A stretch of 7,899 nt of DNA, from positions 1 to 7,899 of the forward strand of contig CBFDCQ010000111.1 in assembly GCA_965603355.1 (NCBI GenBank), in the 5' to 3' direction. The DNA comes from CBFDCQ01 sp965603355. GTDB taxonomy: Bacteria; Hydrogenedentota; CAZGCA01; CBFDCQ01. The translations under genes and the position numbers were made by a program. Shown piece after piece: positions 1 through 5,881 of the stretch. A model generated the notes under the pieces. It did not search any database and was not told the origin of the DNA. It saw only the letters and a program-made list of their open reading frames with translations. Position 1 is the first letter of the stretch. Each line of letters opens with the position of its first letter.

Positions 1-13
1 TCGTCTTGTTAGT

Positions 14-868
14 TTAGTGCCGCTCATTCTCACACCATCCTTTCAGTCTTTTCACCGACTCTTGAACATTCTCGACGCCGGCAATCTCCAATGTAGTTGC
101 ACCATCGAAACCCACACTGTTCAGTGCGTTCACAATGGCGGGAAGATCAATTACGCCATCACCAAGCGCGATGCCCCCCATACCGCATCCGAATAACGTG
201 CCGCGTTTCTCCTCCATATCCTTCGGCATGTCCTTCCAATGAACATGGCGTATGCGCGTGCCGAACGTCTTGACGTAATCGAGCGGTTCAGCGCCGCCCA
301 GCCAACTGTTACCCGTATCGAGACAAATGCCGATGCTATTCTCATGGCCGAGCGATTCGAGAAGGTCGCCCATGGATTCAACGGAGTCGGTCACGATCCC
401 GTGCGTTTCAAGCAGTAATTGTACGCCCAATTCCTCCGCCCACAGGACGGGGGTGTATAGTTTCTCTCGAATCGAGAACAGGCGTTCGGCCGGACTCAAG
501 TTGTGTCCGAATTCCGTTTTGGGATCGCCTTCGGTAGTAATAACATGGTCAATGCCAAGAAGCTTCGCGAGGCGGATCGCTTTGATGATCTCGTCGGTGC
601 CGTAGACCTCGGGCGCGGATGGATCCAGGAGGTTGGCGTGTGCACAGAAGGCCGTGAGTTCGACCCCTGCCGCGTCGGCCATAGCCCGGATGCGCACCGG
701 ATGGCTGTCAAGACTCACCGACGCCGCAAAACCGTATTCCACGCCCAACATGCCTCCGTTGTGATTATCAGTCAGATCGGCATACTTAATGCCCATCTCG
801 CGAATGGCCTGAAACTGCCGTTCCATGGGTGAGAACGGCTCTACCAGAGCAAAACACCCTATCTTCAT
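14..868 (-). CDS. Sugar phosphate isomerase/epimerase-like TIM-barrel protein
   Basis: A 284-residue protein of the xylose-isomerase-like TIM-barrel (AP endonuclease family 2) superfamily, whose members interconvert keto and aldo sugars or epimerise them at a divalent metal centre. Visible candidate metal ligands in the expected order are Glu154 (LLLETHG), Asp184 (CLDTGNS), His210 (RHVHWKD) and Glu261 (TLEIAG). The N-terminus MKIGCFALVEPF begins the first beta strand with no signal peptide, so it should be cytoplasmic. The start at 868 is chosen because AAGGGGAG lies 8 nt upstream; extending the frame to 907 adds only unrelated residues that overlap the upstream gene. The start overlaps the stop of the ThuA-like gene as ATGA, so translational coupling is likely. 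The substrate cannot be read from sequence, and myo-inosose dehydratase-like or hydroxypyruvate isomerase-like roles are possible. Fold and class are secure; the specific reaction is not. Confidence 0.9.
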   Translation of the reverse strand: MKIGCFALVEPFSPMERQFQAIREMGIKYADLTDNHNGGMLGVEYGFAASVSLDSHPVRIRAMADAAGVELTAFCAHANLLDPSAPEVYGTDEIIKAIRLAKLLGIDHVITTEGDPKTEFGHNLSPAERLFSIREKLYTPVLWAEELGVQLLLETHGIVTDSVESMGDLLESLGHENSIGICLDTGNSWLGGAEPLDYVKTFGTRIRHVHWKDMPKDMEEKRGTLFGCGMGGIALGDGVIDLPAIVNALNSVGFDGATTLEIAGVENVQESVKRLKGWCENERH

Positions 869-1641
869 TCTTTTATCTCCCCTTGGACACTGCCGGTTGC
901 CGCCCATTCCGTGCCGCGTAACATAAGCATTTTCCAGTTTGCGTTACGCATCGCACCCGCGTCATGGCCCAGCACAAGGTTGAAACACCGTCCCTTCCCG
1001 AAGTCAGTACAGATAACGACCCGTTCCATTTCCCCGGTACCGCCCTTGTCAACGGAGGAAAAGGCGCTGCACAGGATTCTTGCCGATGGCTGCAGTTCCA
1101 TGCGATGCCATAACTCGTCCGCTATCACAAAATCTTTCATTCCACGCGTGACAGGGTGCTGCTTATCCTCCACCGTGACACTGAAACTGTGAGGTGGGCC
1201 ATGATCGGTCTCTTCGCCCCAGGTCCCGCCAATAAGTTGATGGTACTCCGGCCAGGAGTAGAAACATGCACTGGCGGCATGAAACAATACGAATCCCTTG
1301 CCCTTGCGGATGAAATCCAGGAAGGCCTTTTCCGTCTCTTCTCCCCAGACACGTTCCGGCGCGGGGAAGTTTGTCCAGTTGCTTACGATGACGTCGTATT
1401 CATCGAGGGACTGTTCTCTGCAGTCTAGCGGAGTATTGATGACATCCACTGTAAAGCACCCGCTGTCTTCATAGATCTTCTTGAGAGCCGGCGTCGTTTC
1501 CTGCCAATCATGGTTATTCATGCCGCTCAGGAGCAATACGCGTATGGGGCCGGGGCTGTCCACAGCAGCTCTGTGATTCACACAGCCGCATGCGATGATA
1601 GCCGTCACGGCAATTGAAAGAAAGAGTTTTCTTGATACCAT
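865..1641 (-). CDS. ThuA-like domain lipoprotein
   Basis: A 258-residue protein with a ThuA (trehalose-utilisation) fold, related to class I glutamine amidotransferases. From the ATG at 1641 it has a lipoprotein signal: basic n-region SRK, hydrophobic stretch LFLSIAVTAIIA, and a lipobox giving Cys18 (IIAC) or Cys20 (ACGC). The mature domain starts near PIRVLLLSGMNNHDW (32-46), a typical ThuA first strand. It continues with GKGFVLFHAAS (115-124), DHGPPHSF (147-153), HPVTRGM (162-168) with DELWHRM (175-181), and the closing LGHDAGAMRN (224-233) and LRGTEWAA (241-248), all family hallmarks. The likely site is the periplasm or outer membrane, with the N-acyl chain added by Lnt, which is encoded in this window. 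The frame also opens with TTG at 1665, but the ATG gives a better signal n-region; neither has a strong ribosome binding site. ThuA activity is poorly defined; a role in oxidised (keto) sugar metabolism is inference from context. The gene is first in an operon with the isomerase. Confidence 0.87.
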   Translation of the reverse strand: MVSRKLFLSIAVTAIIACGCVNHRAAVDSPGPIRVLLLSGMNNHDWQETTPALKKIYEDSGCFTVDVINTPLDCREQSLDEYDVIVSNWTNFPAPERVWGEETEKAFLDFIRKGKGFVLFHAASACFYSWPEYHQLIGGTWGEETDHGPPHSFSVTVEDKQHPVTRGMKDFVIADELWHRMELQPSARILCSAFSSVDKGGTGEMERVVICTDFGKGRCFNLVLGHDAGAMRNANWKMLMLRGTEWAATGSVQGEIKE

Positions 1642-1678
1642 TCCCGACTGTCCGAATGCCCGCAAATTCTACCACTAA

Positions 1679-1706
1679 CAGTCGCTCGATTGTCCGAAAA
1701 CGACTG
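1679..1706 (-). promoter_or_regulatory. Possible hairpin in the thuA-like leader
   Basis: Six-base complementary arms (CAGTCG at 1679-1684 and CGACTG at 1701-1706) enclose 16 bases, within which TCG and CGA can add a short inner stem. This lies inside the predicted untranslated leader of the ThuA-like gene, since transcription should start near 1716. There is no run of T after it, so it is not a classic terminator. It could be an mRNA-stabilising or regulatory stem, or chance. Confidence 0.25.
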
Positions 1707-1722
1707 ATCTGGGAATAAAAGC

Positions 1723-1751
1723 AATATACCACAGTGCGAAACAGTACACAA
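1723..1751 (-). promoter_or_regulatory. Sigma70-type extended -10 promoter for the thuA-isomerase operon
   Basis: On the minus strand a -35 TTGTGT (1746-1751, 3 of 6 to consensus) and a -10 TATATT (1723-1728, 5 of 6) are separated by exactly 17 bases. The -10 is preceded by TGG, matching the TGn extended -10 motif that can offset a weak -35. Transcription would start near 1716, leaving a leader of about 75 nt to the ATG at 1641. It is the only good promoter match in the 168-bp gap behind the xylulokinase gene and makes the ThuA-like gene and isomerase a separate transcription unit. Confidence 0.6.
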
Positions 1752-1765
1752 TGACGCCGCACTGT
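1731..1765. repeat. 8-bp inverted repeat flanking the -35 of the thuA promoter
   Basis: ACAGTGCG at 1731-1738 and CGCACTGT at 1758-1765 are perfect inverted repeats separated by 19 bases. The left arm lies within the promoter spacer and the -35 hexamer (1746-1751) lies between the arms, so a regulator bound to both arms would block RNA polymerase. A second small palindrome, CTGTC-T-GACAG (1762-1772), overlaps the right arm. No regulator gene is adjacent, so operator function is a guess based on position. Confidence 0.35.
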
Positions 1766-1809
1766 CTGACAGCTTACGCAAGCGAAAGATTATCCTCACG
1801 AGATCCGGA

Positions 1810-3327
1810 CTACTCCGCGGCGGCATCCGCGAGTTTTCTGAAAGAATGCTGTAACGTGGGATACAGTTCGCGGTAGGTTGCGTGGACGTTCTTGTATGTG
1901 TTCACCGCTCGTTTTGTCGGCCGGTTTGTGCTCTCGATATTGACGCATTCCTTGGACGCCTGCTCGACGGTTTTCCAGACGCCTGCGCCGACGCCGGCTA
2001 GAATAGCAACTCCATAGGCCGACGCGTCAACCGTATCCACCGTGACGGTACGTGCGTCGTAAACGTCAGCCTGCAGTTGCAGCCAGAACGAGCTCCTTGC
2101 GCCGCCGCCGCCACAACGCACCTGGTTGATTGTCACGCCGAGATCGCGCATCATCTTTATCTGATCGGCCATACCGAGCGTGATCCCTTCCATGACCGCG
2201 CGCGCCATGTCGCCTCTGGTATGGAGCCGGGTTAAACCTATCCAGCAGCCTCTGGCGTTGGGGTCCGGGTGGGGGCAGCGCTCGCCCTCGAGATAAGGCA
2301 GGAAGATCAGCCCGCGACTTCCCGCGACCGATCCCTTCGCTTCAGACTCGATAAGGCCGTACAGGTCTTTTCGGCGCTCGCCTTTGTAAAGCACGTCGCG
2401 AGCCCAGTCCAGCGAGCCGCCCGCCGACAGCATACAGCCGAAAACGCACCACTTGCCCGGCACTGCATGACAGAAACTCTGCAGCAGACCTTCCGGGTTC
2501 GGCACAACGGATTCGGCGTGCGCAAAAACCACGCCGCTGGTACCGATCGTGGCGGAGACAAGTCCCTGTTTGACTATGCCCATACCGACCGCCGCTGCCG
2601 CCTGGTCGCCGCCGCCGCCCACGACAGGCGTTCCGGGCGTCAGTCCCAGCGCGGAAGCAGCTTCCGGTGTCAACGTTCCCGTAACCTCCGGCGATTCGTA
2701 CACGCGGGGCAAGAGAGCCGGATCGATCTCCAGCCGGTTCAGCAGACCCTTGCTCCACTTGCGCCGTTTAACGTCAAGCAAAAGCGTGCCGGCAGCGTCC
2801 GAGACCTCCGTGGCGAACTCGCCTGTAAGAAGGAACCGGACATAATCTTTCGGCAGCAGTATTTGTCGCACCTTCTTGTAGTTATTGGGTTCATTGTCGC
2901 GGAGCCAGAGGATCTTCGGCGCGGTGAACCCGGGCAAAGCGACGTTGTTGACGAACCCGATCAGCTTTTTCTGTCCGCCGGCACGGCGCGTGATGTCCGC
3001 GCACTGTTTTTCAGTTCGCTGATCGTTCCAGAGCAGCGCCCTGCGTATGGGTCGGTTCTTCGCATCCAGGAACACGCTTCCGTGCATCTGGCCGGAAAGT
3101 CCTATGGCCGCCACCTGGCCCTTTTTCACTTTTGCCTTTCGGAGTACCGACCGTATGGTCTTGACAACGCCGCTCCACCAGTCGGCCGGATCCTGCTCGT
3201 TCCAGCCGGGTCGTGGGGAGTAAAGAGGATAGGCGTGACTTGCCTCAGCTACTATTTTGCCTTTCGTCGTACAGAGGAGGGTTTTCGTGCTGCTGGTACC
3301 AACATCAGTTCCGATTAAGTACTCCAC
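1810..3327 (-). CDS. xylB: Xylulokinase-type FGGY carbohydrate kinase
   Basis: A 505-residue FGGY-family kinase of normal xylulokinase length that phosphorylates a ketose, probably D-xylulose, with ATP in the cytoplasm. The N-terminal ribonuclease-H-like domain opens with LIGTDVGTSSTK (4-15, phosphate-1 loop, Asp8). It carries GLSGQMHG (76-83), the substrate-site motif typical of xylulokinases, and LLWNDQRT (98-105). FGGY signature 1 appears as GFTAPKILWLRDNE (133-146). The probable catalytic base is Asp241 in GGGGDQAAAAVG, followed by IGTSG (261-265). The C-terminal domain carries the adenosine-site glycine-rich segment CGGGGARSSFWLQLQAD. The start is GTG at 3327, with AAAGGG upstream at a workable distance; a nearby ATG is out of frame. 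It lies 51 bp after the corrinoid gene with no promoter or terminator between, so they are probably co-transcribed. Kinase class is near certain. Xylulose specificity is likely, but no xylose isomerase is adjacent and other ketoses or polyols cannot be excluded. Confidence 0.93.
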   Translation of the reverse strand: MEYLIGTDVGTSSTKTLLCTTKGKIVAEASHAYPLYSPRPGWNEQDPADWWSGVVKTIRSVLRKAKVKKGQVAAIGLSGQMHGSVFLDAKNRPIRRALLWNDQRTEKQCADITRRAGGQKKLIGFVNNVALPGFTAPKILWLRDNEPNNYKKVRQILLPKDYVRFLLTGEFATEVSDAAGTLLLDVKRRKWSKGLLNRLEIDPALLPRVYESPEVTGTLTPEAASALGLTPGTPVVGGGGDQAAAAVGMGIVKQGLVSATIGTSGVVFAHAESVVPNPEGLLQSFCHAVPGKWCVFGCMLSAGGSLDWARDVLYKGERRKDLYGLIESEAKGSVAGSRGLIFLPYLEGERCPHPDPNARGCWIGLTRLHTRGDMARAVMEGITLGMADQIKMMRDLGVTINQVRCGGGGARSSFWLQLQADVYDARTVTVDTVDASAYGVAILAGVGAGVWKTVEQASKECVNIESTNRPTKRAVNTYKNVHATYRELYPTLQHSFRKLADAAAE

Positions 3328-3378
3328 GGTCCATCCCTTTCAGCTCGGTGCCTCGGATGCAAGAGGCCATCCGTGCGC

Positions 3379-4014
3379 TTACAGACCTAGAAGCTCCTTC
3401 GCCTTCTCCACTGCGGAAGCGGCATCCGGAGCGTACCCATCCGCACCGATCTGGTCGGCATACTCCTGCGTCACCGGCGCACCACCTACCATCGTTTTGA
3501 CCTTGCCCTTGAGGCCGGCTGCATCCAGCGCTTCCAGTACCTCTTTCATCGAGACCATGGTCGTCGTCAACAGCGCGGACAGACCAACCAGCTTGGCGCC
3601 ATTCTCCTTCACCGCCTCGACGAACTTCTCCGGCGCAACGTCCACATTGAGATCGATAACCTTGAACCCCGCACCCTTCCACATCATGCCGACGAGGTTC
3701 TTGCCGATATCGTGAAGGTCCCCCTTGACCGTGCCGAGCACGACCGTGCCAACCGGCTCTATCCCCGCTTTCGCCAGTTGGGGTCCGAGCAACTCCATCG
3801 CCTGGTTCATTGCGCGGGCAGCTATTAGGACTTCCGGAACGTAGAACACGTTGCTCTTGAACCTAACGCCAACCTCATTCATTGCGGCGATCAAGCCGTC
3901 ATCAAGGATCTGCTGAACAGGTACGCCGTCGTCCATGGCTTTCTGCGTTAGCTCTTTGCTCTGCGCGGCATTACCGGATATGACCGCTTCCGTCAGTTGT
4001 GTTAAATCAGCCAT
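3379..4014 (-). CDS. Corrinoid (B12-binding) methyl-carrier protein
   Basis: A 211-residue two-domain corrinoid protein of the MtaC/MtbC/MtmC type. Residues 1-85 form the helical cap (B12-binding-2), including VPEVLIAARAMNQAMELL. Residues 88-211 are the Rossmann-like cobalamin domain with the full signature: GDLHDIGKN (98-106), where His101 is the lower axial cobalt ligand; LVGLSALLT (142-150), with Ser146 and Leu148; and VGGAPVT (176-182). The family carries a methyl group on cobalt between a substrate methyltransferase and an acceptor methyltransferase in the cytoplasm. Neither partner, nor a RamA-like activator, is in the window. GGAGGGG about 5 nt upstream of ATG 4014 fixes the start. A strong promoter lies about 90 bp upstream, and the kinase gene follows in the same direction. 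Family is certain. The methyl donor (methanol, methylamine, glycine betaine, methoxy compound or methylated sugar) cannot be told from this subunit. Confidence 0.94.
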   Translation of the reverse strand: MADLTQLTEAVISGNAAQSKELTQKAMDDGVPVQQILDDGLIAAMNEVGVRFKSNVFYVPEVLIAARAMNQAMELLGPQLAKAGIEPVGTVVLGTVKGDLHDIGKNLVGMMWKGAGFKVIDLNVDVAPEKFVEAVKENGAKLVGLSALLTTTMVSMKEVLEALDAAGLKGKVKTMVGGAPVTQEYADQIGADGYAPDAASAVEKAKELLGL

Positions 4015-4042
4015 ACTACCCCTCCTTATTCAGTTTCACAAG

Positions 4043-4061
4043 CTGGTAGCCAGTTCCCTGG
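4043..4061 (-). promoter_or_regulatory. Two mutually exclusive small hairpins in the corrinoid gene leader
   Basis: In the minus-strand transcript, CCAG-GGAA-CTGG (4061-4050) can form a stem with a GNRA tetraloop, while CTGG-CTA-CCAG (4053-4043) uses the same CTGG as its 5' arm. The second hairpin ends about 18 nt before the ribosome binding site. The stems are only 4 bp, so this is a weak observation; it is much too small for a cobalamin riboswitch. Confidence 0.2.
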
Positions 4062-4104
4062 TCTCGTATCGTTTAGCCCCAAACCGCATCTGAAAAACGA
4101 ACTG

Positions 4105-4133
4105 ATTATAACTCAGGATTTTGGATTGATCAA
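4105..4133 (-). promoter_or_regulatory. Strong sigma70-type promoter for the corrinoid-xylB operon
   Basis: On the minus strand, -35 TTGATC (4128-4133, 4 of 6) and -10 TATAAT (4105-4110, perfect) are separated by the ideal 17 bases. Transcription should start near 4098, giving a leader of about 84 nt before ATG 4014. It is the best promoter match in the window and suggests high expression, or tight repression, of the corrinoid protein. Confidence 0.72.
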
Positions 4134-4142
4134 GGATCATCC
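4123..4142. repeat. Imperfect palindrome over the -35 of the corrinoid promoter
   Basis: GGATTGATC (4123-4131) and GATCATCC (4135-4142) are inverted repeats with one unpaired base; the core TGATC-AAG-GATCA is perfect. The element covers the whole -35 hexamer, a classic repressor position. No regulator gene is nearby to support it. Confidence 0.3.
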
Positions 4143-4195
4143 GGTTATGCGCCGCATTTCACGCAGCCTTGCGGGAACACTTCCCTAGAGTCCGC

Positions 4196-5875
4196 TCACA
4201 TCTTTTCAGGCGCGGATATCCCGAGCATCGCCAGGCCGTTGTTAACCACCTGGCGAACAGCGTCCACGAGTGCGAGCCTTGCCAGCGATAACTCTCTGTT
4301 ACCGGTAACGACACGGTGACGGTTGTAATAGCTGTGGAACTCGCCAACGAGCGCTATAAGGTACGTCGGCACGCGTTGGAGGTCTCGACTAACGCAGCTC
4401 GTTTTCACCTCGTGCGGAAATCTATAGAGTCGTTTCGCGAGTTTGACCTCCTCATCGGCCTTGAGCAATGCAAGGTCCGGGTCGGTCCAGGATCCTCTTG
4501 CGTACCCGCGTTCCTCCGCATGGTTCAGTATGCTGCATATTCGCGCATAAGCGTACTGGACGTAGTACACCGGGTTTTCATCGGACTGTTTTTTCGCAAT
4601 GTCAAAATCGAACACGAGGTGGCTCTGCGGCGCCCGCGTCGTGAAGAGGAATCGCGCTACATCTTTGCCCACCTCGTTGACAAGCTCGGCAAGCGTGAGA
4701 AACTCCCCTCGCCGAGTGGACATCTTTATCTCCTTGCCGCCGCGCACGAAACTCGCCATCGGGTGAATGACGAACTCCAGGAAGTCGTCCGGATAACCCA
4801 GCGCCGTCATCGCCGCCAACATCCTGGGCGCGTAACCGTGATGGTCGGCACCCATGACATCGATAGCGTGGTCGTATTCTCGGCGGTGTTTTGTCATGTG
4901 GTACGCGATGTCGGGCGCAAAGTAGGTCGTCGTACCGTCACTCTTCACCACCACGCGGTCTTTCTCGTCTCCGAACCTGCTGCTCCGGAACCACACGGCG
5001 CCGTCCTTATCGTAAATCTGACCCTTCTCACGGAGAATCTTCAGCGTTTCGTCAGTCTTTCCACCACTATGAAGCGAAGATTCGGAGAACCATGAGTCGA
5101 ATCTTATCCCGAACGTGCGCAGGTCATTATCTATCATCTTGATAATCTTTTCGGCTGCATAAGTCCGAAACAGAGCGAGGACCTCGCTCAGCTCTTTGTC
5201 CAGAAACTCGTCCCCGCGTTCCTCCTTGAGTTCGCGGGCGATCTCGACAATGTAATCACCATGATAGCCATCTTCAGGCAGCGGCACATCCCTGTCGAAC
5301 AACTGGTGGTACCGGGCCCAAAGCGACTCGCCAAGAAGGTTCATCTGTCTGCCCGCATCGTTGAAGTAGTACTCCCGGTCAACGGTGTACCCGCAATACT
5401 CCATGTTCGATGCGAGCACGTCGCCGATCACCGCCTGGCGAGCGTGTCCGATATGCAGCGGCCCGGTCGGGTTGGCGCTTACGAACTCAACGAGGACACG
5501 TTTCCCCTTTCCGAAATCGCTCCGCCCGTAACCGTCTTTCTGCTCAAGTACGGCGCGCACGGTGCCGATGAAGAACTCAGGCGCTATGCGGAAATTGATG
5601 AACCCGGGTCGCGCAACCTTGGCTCGCGTCAGGAACCCTTCCTCGAACTCGATGTGCGAGACCACCGTTTCGGCAATCTCCATAGGAGATCGGCCGAGGA
5701 CCGACGCGGCCTTCAGCGCCATGTTCGTCGCGTAGTCCCCATGCTGAGTATTCGCCGGAATCTCGATCCGGATGTCAGGTTTAAAGCGTGCAGGGAACTC
5801 GTCCGCCTCGCGCGCCACCTCCACCGCTCGCTCAACCAGCTTCTTGAGCCTTGATTCCGCTGTCTGATCACTCAT
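4196..5875 (-). CDS. argS: Arginyl-tRNA synthetase
   Basis: A complete 559-residue class I synthetase that attaches arginine to tRNA-Arg in the cytoplasm. Domains run in the usual order. The N-terminal Arg-specific domain (about 1-115) includes NTQHGDYATNMA and PGFINFRI. The catalytic Rossmann fold carries the HIGH motif at 141-144 within SANPTGPLHIGHARQAVIGD, then YYFNDAG (169-175), ADHHGYAPRM (343-352) and the KMSKS-equivalent KMSTR (384-388). The DALR anticodon-binding domain starts near NPVYYVQYAYARICSIL (434-450) and ends with the characteristic GLAMLGISAPEKM. No key motif is missing. The ATG at 5875 follows GAGGT within the last codons of lnt, 6 bp after the lnt stop, so the two are co-transcribed and probably translationally coupled. 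No strong rho-independent terminator is visible downstream. Confidence 0.98.
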   Translation of the reverse strand: MSDQTAESRLKKLVERAVEVAREADEFPARFKPDIRIEIPANTQHGDYATNMALKAASVLGRSPMEIAETVVSHIEFEEGFLTRAKVARPGFINFRIAPEFFIGTVRAVLEQKDGYGRSDFGKGKRVLVEFVSANPTGPLHIGHARQAVIGDVLASNMEYCGYTVDREYYFNDAGRQMNLLGESLWARYHQLFDRDVPLPEDGYHGDYIVEIARELKEERGDEFLDKELSEVLALFRTYAAEKIIKMIDNDLRTFGIRFDSWFSESSLHSGGKTDETLKILREKGQIYDKDGAVWFRSSRFGDEKDRVVVKSDGTTTYFAPDIAYHMTKHRREYDHAIDVMGADHHGYAPRMLAAMTALGYPDDFLEFVIHPMASFVRGGKEIKMSTRRGEFLTLAELVNEVGKDVARFLFTTRAPQSHLVFDFDIAKKQSDENPVYYVQYAYARICSILNHAEERGYARGSWTDPDLALLKADEEVKLAKRLYRFPHEVKTSCVSRDLQRVPTYLIALVGEFHSYYNRHRVVTGNRELSLARLALVDAVRQVVNNGLAMLGISAPEKM

Positions 5876-5881
5876 AGAAGC

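Noticed and set aside
1772..1783. GCTT-ACGC-AAGC hairpin behind the xylulokinase gene as a terminator
   Set aside because: It has a 4-bp stem with no following T-run; it is too weak to call.
2269..3318. A 349-codon open frame on the plus strand opposite the xylulokinase gene
   Set aside because: Its translation is Arg/Ala-rich with no recognisable domain, and the minus-strand frame encodes a complete FGGY kinase with all motifs. It is a high-GC antisense shadow.
4149..4190. Possible rho-independent terminator after argS (minus strand GGGAA-GTG-TTCCC and a GCTGC/GCGGC stem)
   Set aside because: The stems are short and neither is followed by a run of T on the minus strand, so a terminator call is not supported.
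4015..4195. Cobalamin riboswitch upstream of the corrinoid gene
   Set aside because: The transcribed leader is only about 84 nt, and no B12-box-like sequence is visible; known cobalamin riboswitches are far longer.
4316..5095. A 259-codon open frame on the plus strand inside argS
   Set aside because: It is fully antisense to intact arginyl-tRNA synthetase coding sequence and has no domain or ribosome binding site of note.
5261..5854. A 197-codon plus-strand frame opposite the 5' half of argS
   Set aside because: It is antisense to the HIGH-motif region of argS and its translation is not a known protein.
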